A DNA stretch of 64,000 nucleotides from the NCBI GenBank assembly GCA_963576725.1, contig OY755241.1:79348003-79412002 (forward strand). Reading direction: 5' to 3'. This DNA is from Azorinus chamasolen. Lineage: Eukaryota; Mollusca; Bivalvia; Cardiida; Solecurtidae. The position numbers and the translations under genes were made by a program. Below are positions 19,441-29,502 of this stretch, piece after piece (position 1 is the first letter of the stretch; every line of letters begins with the position of its first letter). The notes below the pieces were generated by a model. It was not told where the DNA came from and ran no database searches. It was given only the letters and a program-made list of their open reading frames with translations.

Positions 19441-20649
19441 ATTTGTTAGTATGTCCGTCCGTCTGTCCGTCTGTCACGCTTCTTGTCCGGGCCATATCTC
19501 CTACAAAGTTAGGCCAAATTCATTATAACTTCACACATTGAAGAAGCATGATGAGGGCTAGTGTCATGCACAAGGGTCATAACTCTAGCATCAATATATT
19601 TGGAGTTATTCCCCTTTTACATATTTTTTTGTCCAGACAATAACTCTTTATCTACTGGTTCAATTGATTTGAAACTTCACATATGGAACAATCATGATAA
19701 GGGGTAGTGTCATACACAAGGGCCATAACTCTAGCATCAATATTTTTGGAGTTATTCCCCTTTTTCATATTTTCTTGTCAGTCCGTCTGTCACACTTCGT
19801 GTCCGGGCAATATCTCCTACAAAGTTAGGCCAAATTCATTATAACTTCACACATTGAAGAAGCATGATGAGTGCTAGTGTCATGCACAAGGGTCATAACT
19901 CTAGCATCAATATTTTTGGAGTTATTCCCCTTTTACATATTTTTTTGTCCGGACAATAACTCTTTATCTACTGGTTCAATTGATTTGAAACTTCACATAT
20001 GGAACAATCATGATAAGGGGTAGTGTCATACACAAGGGCCATAACTCTAGCATCAATATTTTTGGAGTTATTCCCCTTTTTCACATTTTCTTGTCAGTCC
20101 GTCTGTCACACTTCGTGTCCGGGCAATATCTCCTACAAAGTTAGGCCAAATTCATTATAACTTCACACATTGAAGAAGCATGATCAGGAGTAGTGTCATG
20201 CACAAGGGCCATAATTATAGCATCAATATTTTTGGAGTTATTCCCCTTTTTCATATTTTTTTGTCCGGACAATAACTCTTTCTCTACAGGTTCAATTGAT
20301 TTGAAACTTCACATATGGAACACGCATGATGAGGGGTAGTGTCATGCACAAGGGCAATAACTCTAGCATCAATATTTTTGGAGTTACTCCCCTTTTTCAT
20401 ATTTTCTTGTCGGGACAATAACTTTTTATTTACTGATTCAATGTATGAAAGTAGGTACTAATACCATTCAGGTGGTCATGTATATACCATGGTCAACCAC
20501 ACCATGGGTGGGTGGGGTGGGGAGAGTGGAGGTTTTTTTCAGTCCGGTGGGGGACTTATGTCTTGCATAGCAATACAACATGCCCTTGTTAATGTAATGT
20601 CTATAATGGGTGGAATCTGCTATCGAGGAAAGGGTCATGATTAATCAAG

Positions 20650-20936
20650 ACTACATTTCTGTTGATATTATAATTTCCCTCATGAAGATGACTTTCAGCA
20701 AACAGAGTAGACCCAGATTGGACAGCTCCTGTAGGACAGCTCCTGTAGGACAGCTCTTGTAGGATCTGTCTGATCAGACTGCTCTGGTTCCTTATGGAAT
20801 AATATAGATCCGATTCTGAAATTTCTACCACAGCCAACAATTCCCTTGTTAGTTTATGATTATAGAAATTCAGTCCATGACTATTTTATGCATTGATAAA
20901 TTCTTAAATATTTATTCATTGGTGAAAGTGTTAAAT
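20650..20936 (+). mobile_element. T4 MITE with triplicated hairpin centre
   Basis: GCAAACAGAGTAGACCCAGA is followed by three copies of GGACAGCTC(C/T)TGTA, then the right arm and GAAAGTGTTAA, ending just before exon 7. Confidence 0.75.
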
Positions 20937-20958
20937 CATTGTTTTTATCAATTTTCAG

Positions 20959-21105
20959 CTTGTATCTAACCCCTATCAGTTTGATGTGATGGTCATGCCG
21001 AACCTGTACGGAAATATCGTAGACAACTTGGCTGCCGGACTAGTTGGTGGAGCCGGAGTTGTCCCTGGAGAAAGTTACAGTGATGATGTGGCTGTCTTTG
21101 AACAG
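20959..21105 (+). CDS. IDH3B: IDH3B visible coding exon 7 (subunit-diagnostic exon)
   Basis: 147 nt in phase 0 between ATTTTCAG and CAG|GTACAG. It encodes [18 protein letters not shown], then [20 protein letters not shown] and [11 protein letters not shown]. Catalytic alpha subunits have metal-binding aspartates here (GDILSDL-type); this protein reads GNIVDNL, so the catalytic pattern is lost as in beta and gamma. The continuation [18 protein letters not shown] matches beta rather than gamma (gamma has a different VAGANYG-type ending), which is the main reason for calling IDH3B. The 5' splice site is unusual: a transposon end begins at intron position +4 (see 21109-21550). Confidence 0.97.
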
Positions 21106-21113
21106 GTACAGAG

Positions 21114-21230
21114 CTCCCTCCCTACAATGACTGCTCCCTCCCTACAACGACTGCTCCCTCCCTACAACGACTGCTCCCTCCCTACAACGACTGCTCCCTC
21201 CCTACAACGACCCTCTCAACAACGATTCCC
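21114..21230 (+). repeat. 20-bp tandem repeat grown from the MITE end
   Basis: About five copies of CTCCCTCCCTACAACGACTG starting 8 bp after the exon 7 donor. The unit is the terminal sequence of the surrounding MITE. Confidence 0.9.
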
Positions 21231-21305
21231 TCCTTACAACAACGCATGTCACTGTTTCCGAAACAACAAGGCCCCAGAAACAACTTTTTTCTATCGTATT
21301 TTCTT

Positions 21306-21404
21306 TATGCCTCCATCAAACCCTATGTTGTGACCACTCTTTAGAATCGTCACAAAGTGACGATTCTAAAGAGTGGTCACAACATAGGGTTTGATTGAGG
21401 CATA
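21306..21404. repeat. 99-bp hairpin
   Basis: Arms of about 48 bp with a single mismatch meet at GTCAC-AAA-GTGAC. Ends are TATGCCTC and GAGGCATA. It forms the centre of the 21109-21550 element or a nested foldback. Confidence 0.9.
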
Positions 21405-21627
21405 ACAGTTTTAGTTCTAGACATACACCTTATCTGGGGATCTGCAAACAAGCTAACTTTGTTTGATTTTCCCTCCCTATAACAACTCCCTATGAACAAC
21501 ACATACAATCTTCGTATCCCAAAGGGTGTCGTTGTAGAGAGGGAGCACTGTATATTAAAAATCTGTATTCATATAGGAAATGCAAAGGCATAAAAAGTGT
21601 TTAAATAAGAAATGAGTTTATAACCTT

Positions 21628-21833
21628 TTTAGCTTGTCTGTTTCGAAGAAATCACGAGCTATTGTTGTAACTCCGGCGTCTGCGTCGTCATTGTCGTCGT
21701 CATCGTTGTCCGAAATCTTAGCATTGACCATAACTTCTTCAATTTTTCATTTACAACCTTCATTTTTGGTATGCATGTTCATCTTGACAATGACAACAGA
21801 CGAGTGTTTGCACCCACTTGCGGTGCTCTTGTT
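21628..21833 (+). mobile_element. HINE-D element, single unit
   Basis: Head AGCTTGTCTGTTTCGAAG with inverse ATCACGAGCT, a GTCGTCATTGTCGTCG stretch, the body CCATAACTTCTTCAATTTTT, and the end GCGGTGCTCTTGTT. A closely similar copy is at 27263-27456. Confidence 0.8.
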
Positions 21834-22060
21834 ACACCTTTGTAAGCAGAGCAGATCCAGATCAGATGGCTCCTATAGAAGCCATCTGATCAGGTTCTTC
21901 TCTGTTTCTAATGAATAATGTATACCTTATTCTACAGTTTATGTCATAATAGAAAATATTTTGTTTATAGTGCCCTCGTAAAAATTCTGTTAAACTAATA
22001 AATTAAGATGTCATTATTGCTTGGATGAATGTTGATGGTGTACAAGCTTTAAATACAACC
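21834..22060 (+). repeat. T4 MITE, split by HINE-D
   Basis: ACACCTTTGTAAGCAGAGCA and hairpin follow the HINE-D end. The T4 left end appears to be in 21590-21627 (AAGGCATAAAAAGTGTTT...AACCTTTT). Confidence 0.6.
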
Positions 22061-22091
22061 CAACCTCTCTAGCAGCTATAGAAATGATAAA

Positions 22092-22485
22092 ACTGTTAAC
22101 CCTGCACTGCTTAGCAGTCGGTCCATCAGTCCGTCCAGTCGGTCCATCAGTCCGTCCAGTCGGTCCATCAGTCCGTCCAGTCGGTCCATCAGTCCGTCCA
22201 GTCGGTCATCAGTCCGTCCATCAGTCCGTCCAGACGGTCCATCCGTCCGTCCAGTCGGTCCATCAGTCCGTCCATCAGTCCGTCCAGTCGGTCCATCCAG
22301 TCGGTCCATCAGTCCGTCCAGTCGGTCCATCAGTCCATCCAGTCGGTCATCAGTCCGTCCAGTCGGTCCATCCGTCAGTCCGTCCAGTCGGTCCATCAGT
22401 CCGTCCAGTCGGTCCATCAGTCCGTCCAGTCGGTCCGTCCAGTCGGTCCATCAGTCGGTCCATCAGTCCGTCCACATTTGAACAC
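22092..22485 (+). repeat. 21-bp minisatellite (CGGTCCATCAGTCCGTCCAGT)-like
   Basis: About 18 units of a 21-bp motif whose core is GGTCCATCAGTCCGTCCA, with some units shortened. Unit length is a multiple of three, so long open frames arise on both strands; neither is a credible gene. Confidence 0.95.
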
Positions 22486-22551
22486 AGGTAGTTGATGTCA
22501 CAAACTCCTCTTCATTTTGAATGTTATTTAATTTATATTTGGTATATATAA

Positions 22552-22688
22552 TACAGTAAAACCTCTCTATAACGGCCAGTAAATTACATCAAGTAATTTG
22601 TGTTAAAGGCAGGTGGCTGCTTGAAGCTAGGTGAAAGTAACATTTTTAGTTATTTCCCGTTACATATTGTTTTTGTTAGAGTTATTTT

Positions 22689-22722
<34 letters not shown>

Positions 22723-22860
22723 ACACATCTTATCTGGTGGAGTTCTCTTGTACAGAAATGTGACAATATGTTGCAGTGTGTATGTGTGGGTGCTAGGGAG
22801 GGGGGGGGGGGGGGAGACATCCGTTTTTGTGACAAATACCTCTACTCCATGTGATATGGA
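22552..22860 (+). mobile_element. C5 half-element followed by a short HINE-E element
   Basis: C5 left end ACAGTAAAACCTCTCTATAA runs to 22640, where TTTTTAGTTATTTCCCG begins a HINE-E piece with a (CTGT)n run, a G13-type run (22801-22814) and the tail GGGGAGACATCCGTTTTTG. HINE-E is seen more fully at 31256-32569. Confidence 0.7.
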
Positions 22861-23499
22861 GTTACCTGCCATTTAACATAGATGTAATGATTTACTGTTG
22901 CATAGGGTAACTGTGGACTTGTAGAACACAACTTGTAGTGTCTTTATGAAAGTCTGTACACATAGTCTGGTGAAATGTAGATGTGCATAACATAATTCTT
23001 TTCAATATCTAACAATTCACACAGGAGTGTTCTGCCCCTGGACTTGTACCATATGTGTTGCTAGCCAATAAAGTGTGTTGCTAGCCAATAAAGTATGTTG
23101 AGTGAACACCTTCTACAGTTTTCAACATAATTCAGTGGAAGATGATGCACATGATTTCTGTGGAGTGTAGACATGCATCACATAAATCTTTTCATCATCT
23201 TTAGTGATAGTTCTAGTTCATTCAATTATTTTATCAGAAGTATAAGATATATAGGAAATGTTACGTTGGAAGAAAACCAGATCTGTAAAATATAAACAGA
23301 CAGGGCAGATAAGTCCTACAGGAACTGTCCAAGCTGGGTCTACTTTGCAAAGGTCTAAAAAGTTGGGATTATGGAGTAAGAGATTAGATATTGTTACATA
23401 TATGTAACCAGTAGATAGAACAAATTTGTTTTTTATTCACCCATTGGATGTTGAATTCAAATGTATTTGTCATTTTTAATTCAGACCAGCCACTGGACT
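22861..23499. other. Intron, mostly unassigned, with one T4 remnant
   Basis: A 19-bp duplication (GTGTGTTGCTAGCCAATAAA twice near 23056-23093) and a weak minus-strand T4 copy at 23195-23384 (GGAAGAAAACCAGATCTGTA ... GGGTCTACTTTGC). Otherwise nothing was recognised. Confidence 0.5.
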
Positions 23500-24694
23500 T
23501 TAGGTTCGCACTCCACTCACACTTGATTTTTGTGTGGATGATGTCTTGGGTTATTGTTTCCAAATTGTTTGTGTGGGTGTATCATGGGAAGACAGAGTGT
23601 TGCATACTACTTTGATGTCTCTGTGACCTTGACCTTGACTGTGACCTCAATTTTAGTAAAAATTTGCCTGAAATTCATCTGGAGTACATATTGAGGGCTT
23701 GGTGCAAAACTATTCTAACTCCTTCACTTTGTGAAGGAGTTAGAATAGTTTTGCACCAAGCCCTCGATAATATTCTCAACCCCTTGGCTTGGGATAGAAT
23801 CTAGAAAACTGTGTGGGAAGTGAATACTTCTTTGGTGTCTCTGTAACATTGATCTCGACTGTGACCACCATTTTAGTAAAAACTGGTTTGAAAACTTTTA
23901 ACAAAATTGTGGTCAAGGGTCAAGGTCATAGAGACATTAAGTAGAATGTGACTTTCTGCCATCCCAAGATGCATCCACACAAGCCCTTGTGATAAGATTT
24001 CGAATTTTTGTGTGTGGATGCAACATGGGAAGGCAGTGTCACATTCTCCCTTATGTCTCTATTACATTGACCCTGACCTTGACAGCAATTTTGTCAAAAA
24101 TTTGGAGGATATCTCCTCAACCACTTGGCTTAATGTTTTCAATTGTCTTGTTTAGGTGCATCTTCTGAAGGCTGAGTGTCTCATACTACTTTTGTATTTC
24201 TTTGACATTTTGTATCTCCTCAGCCGCTTGGGTTAGGATTTAGTTTAGATGTATTTTCAGAAAGCGGAGGGTCTTGTACTTTGGTGTCGCTGTGACTTTT
24301 ATCCTGACTTTGACCTCAATTGAAGTAAAAGTTTGTCTGCAAATTGTGTCTGAATGATATCTTCTCAACCACTTGGGTTACATTTTCCAAATGTCTTTTG
24401 TGGATGCATCTTACAAAGGCAGTGCCAAATGCTGCTTTGATATCTCTGCGACCTTGACTCACCCATCCAACAGAAAAATAAAATGTTGAAACATGTCCAA
24501 GTAGATCAGCAGCCACCTTGAAAACGAATGAACTGATCTGACAACACGGTATAACACAACATATAACAACATATACTTGTGATATCAGTAAATATTCCCT
24601 TTTAGTCTATATCCAACTGAGGGTGATGTCTGTAGAAATGCTAAGTGCAGTCTCCCATGGGGGACTATGGATTGCTTGACAATACCTGCTTGTT
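23500..24694 (+). mobile_element. HINE-F element ending at the exon 8 splice acceptor
   Basis: Six or so ~160-bp monomers (CTCTGTGACCTTGACC, AGTAAAAATTTG, GGGTTAGGATTT) with a 73-bp hairpin inside. It ends CATGGGGGACTATGGATTGC...CCTGCTTGTT, the same closing sequence as other HINE elements. Only TTATTACAG separates this end from exon 8. Confidence 0.75.
23693..23765. repeat. Perfect 73-bp hairpin
   Basis: Two perfectly complementary 35-base arms (GAGGGCTTGGTGCAAAACTA ...) flank TTT. No mismatch was found, implying recent origin or selection or conversion. Confidence 0.95.
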
Positions 24695-24702
24695 TATTAC
24701 AG

Positions 24703-24858
24703 GGAGCAAGGCACTCATTTGCCACTGCTGTTGGCCGCAACATTGCCAACCCTACAGCCGTCTTGCTTGCTGGGTGTAACATGCTGCGACATTTGTGTCT
24801 CGACTACCATGCACAGCTCATAGAAGATGGCATACTCAAAGTTATAAGATCTGGAAAG
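24703..24858 (+). CDS. IDH3B: IDH3B visible coding exon 8
   Basis: 156 nt in phase 0 between TTTATTACAG and AAG|GTATGC. It encodes [19 protein letters not shown], a [20 protein letters not shown] helix and ILKVIRSGK. The GxRH...G(R/K)NIANPTA block binds the adenine side of the nucleotide in this enzyme family. The acceptor's pyrimidine-rich part overlaps the terminus of a HINE-F transposon (ending 24694). Confidence 0.97.
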
Positions 24859-24875
24859 GTATGCAGCAGCGTTAC

Positions 24876-25380
24876 TTAACCTTGTGGATATTCATGCAAG
24901 AAATAATGACATTATGAATATTCATGCAAGAAATAATGATATCATGAATATTAGCTTTTTGCATGTTAAATAATTTTTAGGTCTGCTCAATTGTCATCTG
25001 CTGCTCAAATGTCGTCTGCAAACATTTTAAAATTTATTGATTTTTGTTGCGGTTTTGGCAGAAATTGAGACCGAGTGTTTGGATGTCTGGTCCGGCTTCA
25101 CGTTTTGTAGGGCCTTATCTGAACCCAAACTGTTTGCATAGGTGATAAATGGCAGGAGAATCTGCAGTTAGTATGTAAAGAGTAAACTGAATGTTTGTTG
25201 TGGCAAATGAACACAGGGAATTTTTGCAGTGGCAGAACCTGTAGAAACTGATTTATACTACCCCATAAGCAAATGAGAGTATAGCCTGAATAGACAGCTC
25301 GTGTAGGGGCTGTCTGTCTGTTGCAGGATTGCTGTGATTATTAAGGCATCAGAAGGTGTATATATGAAGTAAAGGACTAA
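24876..25380. repeat. T4 and M6 MITE remnants
   Basis: 24876-24985 repeats ATTCATGCAAGAAATAATGA twice. 24986-25160 is an M6 copy (TCGTCTGCAAAC ... ACCCAAACTGTTTGCATAGG). 25165-25380 is a T4 minus-strand copy with a short hairpin. Confidence 0.6.
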
Positions 25381-25439
25381 TCCTTTTAATGCTGAATCAA
25401 CATGGACTGGCCCATCAGAGTTTAAACTATAGAATCAAT

Positions 25440-25668
25440 TTAACCCATTCCCTCATAGGTTATTTTTAGATACAACCTCTTTGAATAAATATACCGAAAA
25501 GGAGCATTAACTAGAGAAAATGAAACATTTAGAATTTTGTAGTTTGAAACCATTGTGATAAATAGAACATTTGCTCCTATATGAGCAAATGCTCTATTTA
25601 TCACAATGGTTTCAGAAAGTGACTTTTACAGAGTCGTCAAAAGTCGTCAATATGAGGGAAAGGGTTAA
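25440..25668 (-). mobile_element. T2 MITE
   Basis: Complete, with TTAA at both ends; near-perfect hairpin of 25 bp per arm (GTGATAAATAGAACATTTGC...) with one mismatch at the centre, GCTCCTATATGAGC. Confidence 0.88.
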
Positions 25669-25880
25669 TAGTAAGAAAGACTTAAATTTGATAGTGTATT
25701 TTTCATGACAAACAGTTTTGACCCTGATCAGGTTCCGTGTTCACAAAAAAATATAAACAAAAAAGGATCAAGCTCAGGTGAGGATCATTGAACTTTATTT
25801 TCAGTTTCACTCGAGTCGGATCAGAAAATAGGTGTTCATTAAGCACAAGTTGATCCCGATTCTTTTAAAAGGTTAAAACG

Positions 25881-25960
25881 ATACTGTAATATTAACCAAT
25901 TCCCTCATACTGTAATATTAACCAATTCCCTCATACTGTAATATTAACCAATTCCCTCAT
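25881..25960 (+). repeat. 26-bp tandem repeat of a T2 end
   Basis: Three copies of TACTGTAATATTAACCAATT + CCCTCA. The T2 terminus and its flank have been amplified directly before an intact T2 copy. 25669-25880 has no recognised feature. Confidence 0.85.
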
Positions 25961-26417
25961 ATTGACGACTTTTGACGACTCTGTAAAAGTCATTTTCTGA
26001 AACCATTGTGATAAATAGAACATTTGCTCTTAACCCTTTCCCTCATATAAACGTGTTTTCACACATTTGAAAACAGAGAAGACCCAGATCAGACTGCTCC
26101 TAGAGGAGCCGTCTGATCAGGGTCTGCACTGTTTGCTAATAGAATTCTATAGATCTGTTTCTTTGCTTTCTAAAATGTCTACAATGTTCCACCTTCCATA
26201 TTTCTTTATAACTATTTTGTTAATGAATATTTAGTAGGTATTGAAATTTGCCCTAAATACAAAACAGGGTAAGGGCTATAGGAGCAAATGCTCTATTTAT
26301 CACAATTGTTTCAAACTACAGAATTCTAAAAATTTCCTTTTCTCCAGTTAATGCTCCTTTTCGGTAGATTTATTCAAAGAGGTTGTATCTAAAAATAGCC
26401 TATGAGGTAACTGGTTA
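25944..26417 (+). mobile_element. T2 MITE split at its hairpin centre by a T1 MITE
   Basis: T2 left arm to AGAACATTTGCTC (26029), T1, then TATAGGAGCAAATGCTC onward to the terminal GGTTAA. Confidence 0.88.
26030..26275 (+). mobile_element. T1 MITE nested in a T2 hairpin, right TTAA missing
   Basis: Starts TTAACCCTTTCCCTC and ends ACAGGGTAAGGG, directly followed by CTATAGGAGC of the host. Unlike the other nested T1 copies it has no right-hand TTAA. Confidence 0.85.
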
Positions 26418-26485
26418 ATACTGCATATTATGCAAGTGTGAGATTGAAAAATAATCATTAAAATTGAATGCACATGTCCAGTGTG

Positions 26486-27118
26486 AAAAGAGCGCTATAT
26501 AAATGTTGTATAATAATAATTGTGTTTAATTTTTGTCCCGTACTGGCATCGCCGAAGAGGACTATAGGTTTGCAGTATGTCAGTACATCCATCAGACACA
26601 CTTAAGTTCTCCAGACTGGTTTTTTCTAAATGCCCCCACCCCCTGCAGATATTGAATTGATATTCGGTATGTAGCTTTATTATAATGAGTTACAGATCAA
26701 GTTAGAATTTTGTTACGCTACCATGATTTTTTACGGAATTACAGCAGTTGGACTTAATAGAAAATTTCAGGAAATTTTAAGTTCTCAGGACTTTTTTTCT
26801 AAATGCCTACATATATTGAAGTGATAATTGGTATGAAGCTTTATTATAATAAGTCACAGATCAAGTTTGAAATTTGTCACACTATGTTGATTTTTCACAG
26901 AATTACAGCAGTTGGACTGTTCAGGAGTGTTTTTTTTTACTTTTTTCTAAACCTTTGCAGCTATTGAAGTGATAATTGGTATGTGGCTTTATTATAATGA
27001 GTTATAGATGAAGTTTGAATGTTGTTGTGCTACATTAATTTTTCATGGAATAACAACTGTTGCCAGTTGGACTTATAATTAAGCCAATCGGGGACTATAG
27101 CATTGCTTTCAATGATCC
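26486..27118 (+). mobile_element. Retroposon tail and HINE-B element
   Basis: 26486-26520 is AGAGCGCTATATAAATG...ATAATAAT. From 26528 a HINE-B element follows: GCCGAAGAGGACTATAGGTT, three ~160-bp monomers (AGTGATAATTGGTATG, TTATTATAATGAGTTA), and the end CGGGGACTATAGCATTGC...TTACTTGTT. Confidence 0.7.
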
Positions 27119-27262
27119 CATTACTTGTTGAGATAAGATTTTTCTTCCATTGTCAGAATGTTATAAAGCAGTTCCTATCCTGTTCATTTGGATTTTCTGA
27201 CTGTTGGCAATGATTATCAATATTTCATTACTAGTGTTGAAACAAGAGTTAATTCATTTTTA

Positions 27263-27456
27263 GCTCATCTGTTTCGAAGAAATCACGAGCTATTGTTGTA
27301 ACTCCAGCGTCGGCGGCGGCTTCGTCCGAAATCTTAACATTGACCATAACTTCTTCAATTTTTCATTTACAACCTTCATGTTTGGTATGCATGTTCATCT
27401 TGATAATGACGGCAGACAAGCGTTGGCACAGGTCTGCTTGCGGTGCTCTTGTTTAA
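27263..27456 (+). mobile_element. HINE-D element
   Basis: AGCTCATCTGTTTCGAAG to GCGGTGCTCTTGTT. It differs from the 21628 copy mainly in the GTCG-rich stretch, which is shorter here. Confidence 0.85.
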
Positions 27457-27838
27457 TGCTCAAGTTCACTTTAAAGAAGAACTGGTTTTGCATGTTACTA
27501 TTAATTTGAAGATTTCTGCAAAAGTCATTAAATTTGGTTTTAATTTTCAATGCTAAATTTTCATAGTGGAATGAGCCATCAGTGTTTAACTATAGAGTCC
27601 ACACCGTACGAAAGACAAATAGTGTAGACCCTACTGTACACCGCTACTGTAGGAGCCCTCTCATCTTGGTCTACACTGTTTGCATATGATAGTGAATGAG
27701 TTTTCCACAGTCAAAGGTTTAAATTGATATTAAAAACAAAGTCATGCCTAAATTTAAATCCTAAGAACATGATGTATGACAAGGTATCATCAGCATTATG
27801 TAAAGAAAATAAGAGGTGAATTATTATTAATATTTCAG
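27457..27838 (+). repeat. Intron with an M6 remnant
   Basis: 27570-27722 contains GCCATCAGTGTTTAACTATA, the hairpin half TAGTGTAGACCCTACTG and CTACACTGTTTGCATA. The remaining intron before exon 9 is unassigned. Confidence 0.5.
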
Positions 27839-27913
27839 GTGAGAACACAAGACATGGGCGGATACGCAACCACACAGGAGTTTACTGAAGCTGTTGTTCA
27901 TTCCCTGTCCTAA
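27839..27913 (+). CDS. IDH3B: IDH3B visible coding exon 9 (C-terminus and stop)
   Basis: 75 nt from ATATTTCAG to the TAA at 27911-27913. It encodes VRTQDMGGYATTQEFTEAVV and HSLS. The (V/L)RTxD(M/L)GGxxTT block is the conserved C-terminal signature of the family. The mature-length product from the nine exons is 363 residues, close to the ~385 of animal IDH3B if a short first exon is added. No convincing poly(A) signal was found close by; an AATAAA at 28146 lies inside a T2 MITE. Confidence 0.97.
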   Translation: MRTQDMGGYATTQEFTEAVVHSLS

Positions 27914-27999
27914 ACATATGTCGAGAGTTCTGGACATATTTACAGACATGCTATGCCGTAGTAGACTGTACAGTAAAACCTCTCTACACCAGCAAGTCA

Positions 28000-28218
28000 T
28001 TAATCCTTTCCTCCATAAATACGCTTTTCTACGCCTCTGTATTAGTCACTTATTGAAACCATTGTGATAAATAGAGCATTTGCTCCTATCTCTATTTATC
28101 ACAATGGTTGCAATACTACACAATTCTAACATTTTCGTTACCTCTAATAAATGCTCTTTTTCGGTAGATTTATTCAAAGAGGTTGGGTCTAAAAATGGTC
28201 TTTGGAGTAAAGGGTTAA
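28000..28218 (+). mobile_element. T2 MITE
   Basis: TTAATCCTTTCCTCC to GTAAAGGGTTAA; hairpin centre has lost one GAGCAAATG half. Begins 87 bp after the IDH3B stop, so it may be in the 3' UTR. A C5 end (ACAGTAAAACCTCTCTACA) sits at 27970-27988. Confidence 0.8.
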
Positions 28219-28640
28219 ACCGTTTGCTTCATGAATATTTATACAAGAATTATTTACCTCATGAATATTCATTAACTGAATTTTTATAAATTTTCGATGA
28301 AAAAAACTCCACTTGTTTTACCATTTCAAAACTTGAATCGGATCTTTTCAAGCAAACAGAGCTAACCTTGATCAAACTACTACTACAAGGGCTGTCTGAT
28401 CTGGATCTACTGTCTGAAACAGCACCTTTGTAAACAAGAGTAGACCCAAATCAGACTGCTTATGTTGGAGCCAGCTAATCCAGGTCTGCTGTTTTCACTT
28501 GTGAAATAATGAGACTTGTTTCTACAGTTTCTGCCAAATTAAAAATTCCCTTGTCCATGATACCATTATAAAAAAAGGAACTAAATAGTATTCATACTTT
28601 ATTATTTCTGACATGAATATTCATGAAGATAAACACTTTT
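28215..28640. repeat. Two T4 copies in opposite orientation
   Basis: Minus copy 28215-28422 (AAGCAAACAGAGCTAACC) and plus copy 28423-28640 (GTAAACAAGAGTAGACCC ... CATGAATATTCATGAAG). Confidence 0.65.
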
Positions 28641-29035
28641 TAATGACCTTTGTGACCTTTGTGGAGTAGTTTTACTCTACATGTATTTGTACAGTATTAT
28701 GTTTCTTTCCTGCACTGCTTGATATAATAATGGCAATATGAGTTCATGCATGTCATGTCTGTAAAATATCCAAAAATGGGAATGGAGGAGTTTAACTGTA
28801 CAAGACTGACCAGTGGAAGAGCAGATCTTAAGCATTGACATTTAATTGTATAGTTAAAACTTGTCTTACACTCTCCTGCTACCTGTGACATGACTTACAC
28901 ATAAAAACAGCTTGAATTCAGCTGACACCCAACATAACTTGATTTTTCATCAGGATGCAAATTGGTTTTTTTTCTCTCCATTTTCTTGGAAATAAACAAC
29001 AACTAAATGAATCATATGCTTGTATCCTGATCATC
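28641..29035. other. Nothing recognised
   Basis: AT-rich intergenic sequence with no convincing open frame or repeat. AATAAA at 28991 is the only candidate signal; whether IDH3B transcripts reach it is unknown. Confidence 0.4.
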
Positions 29036-29039
29036 CTTG

Positions 29040-29460
29040 GAGCTGGTACTCTGATCAGACACCAAGCTAGGATTCCCATCAGACACAGCTAGTATTTTCA
29101 CCTGACACTGAGCTTGTATTCTAATTAGACAATAGACACCGATCTAGAATGTTCTTATCAAACTCGGATAGTATTCTAATTAGACACAGTATTTTCACCT
29201 GACACTGAGCTAATATTCTAATCTAACACTAAGCTTGGATTCTGATCAGACACTGAACTAGGATTTTCTTATCAAACTCTGAAATAGTGTTCTCGTCACA
29301 CACTGAGCTAGTATCCTCTTCAGACACTGAGCTAGTACTCTGAACAGACACTGAGCTGATCAGACATAAATGGAGTATTTTCTGATCAAGCACTAAGCTA
29401 CTGAGGTATAATTTCCTGATCGGAAGCTGAATTTCTGGAATCAAGCTGAATTACTGGACT
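29040..29460 (+). repeat. Degenerate ~25-bp tandem repeat
   Basis: Around 15 diverged units with (C/A)ACTGAGCTAGTATTCT and TGATCAGACA cores and variable spacing. Coding is unlikely. Confidence 0.75.
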
Positions 29461-29502
29461 CAAACTGATTTCACATGAAAGTCATGTCATGCTCAGAGCA
29501 GG

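Larger units (their letters stand above)
19071..20588 (+). mobile_element. HINE-C element with ~300-bp monomers
   Basis: The head hairpin CCCCCACCGGTTACCGGT, a GTCTGTC microsatellite run, and then about four copies of a ~300-bp monomer (GTCCGGACAATAACTCTTTA, TTGATTTGAAACTTCACATA, CATAACTCTAGCATCAATAT). It ends GTCCGGTGGGGGAC...AACATGCCCTTGTT, whose GGTGGGGGAC mirrors the head. A separate TIR element (19204-19440) interrupts the pyrimidine-rich part. Confidence 0.85.
21109..21550. mobile_element. TA-flanked MITE inserted in the exon 7 splice donor
   Basis: The left end CAGAGCTCCCTCCCTACAA and the inverse of the right end, CAGTGCTCCCTCTCTACAA, match closely, and TA lies immediately outside both ends (21107-21108 and 21551-21552). 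The left TA is part of the intron's GT-A donor. 442 bp. The termini resemble the C5 style (CAGT + CTCTCTA + CAAC). The centre is a long hairpin (21306-21404). Confidence 0.8.

Noticed and set aside
22076..22491. Long overlapping open frames on both strands (113 and 135 codons)
   Set aside because: Produced by a 21-bp repeat whose unit is divisible by three; the peptides are simple repeats of the minisatellite.
28146..28151. AATAAA as the IDH3B poly(A) signal
   Set aside because: It lies in the conserved arm of a T2 MITE, so its presence is not independent evidence; use by the gene is possible but unsupported.
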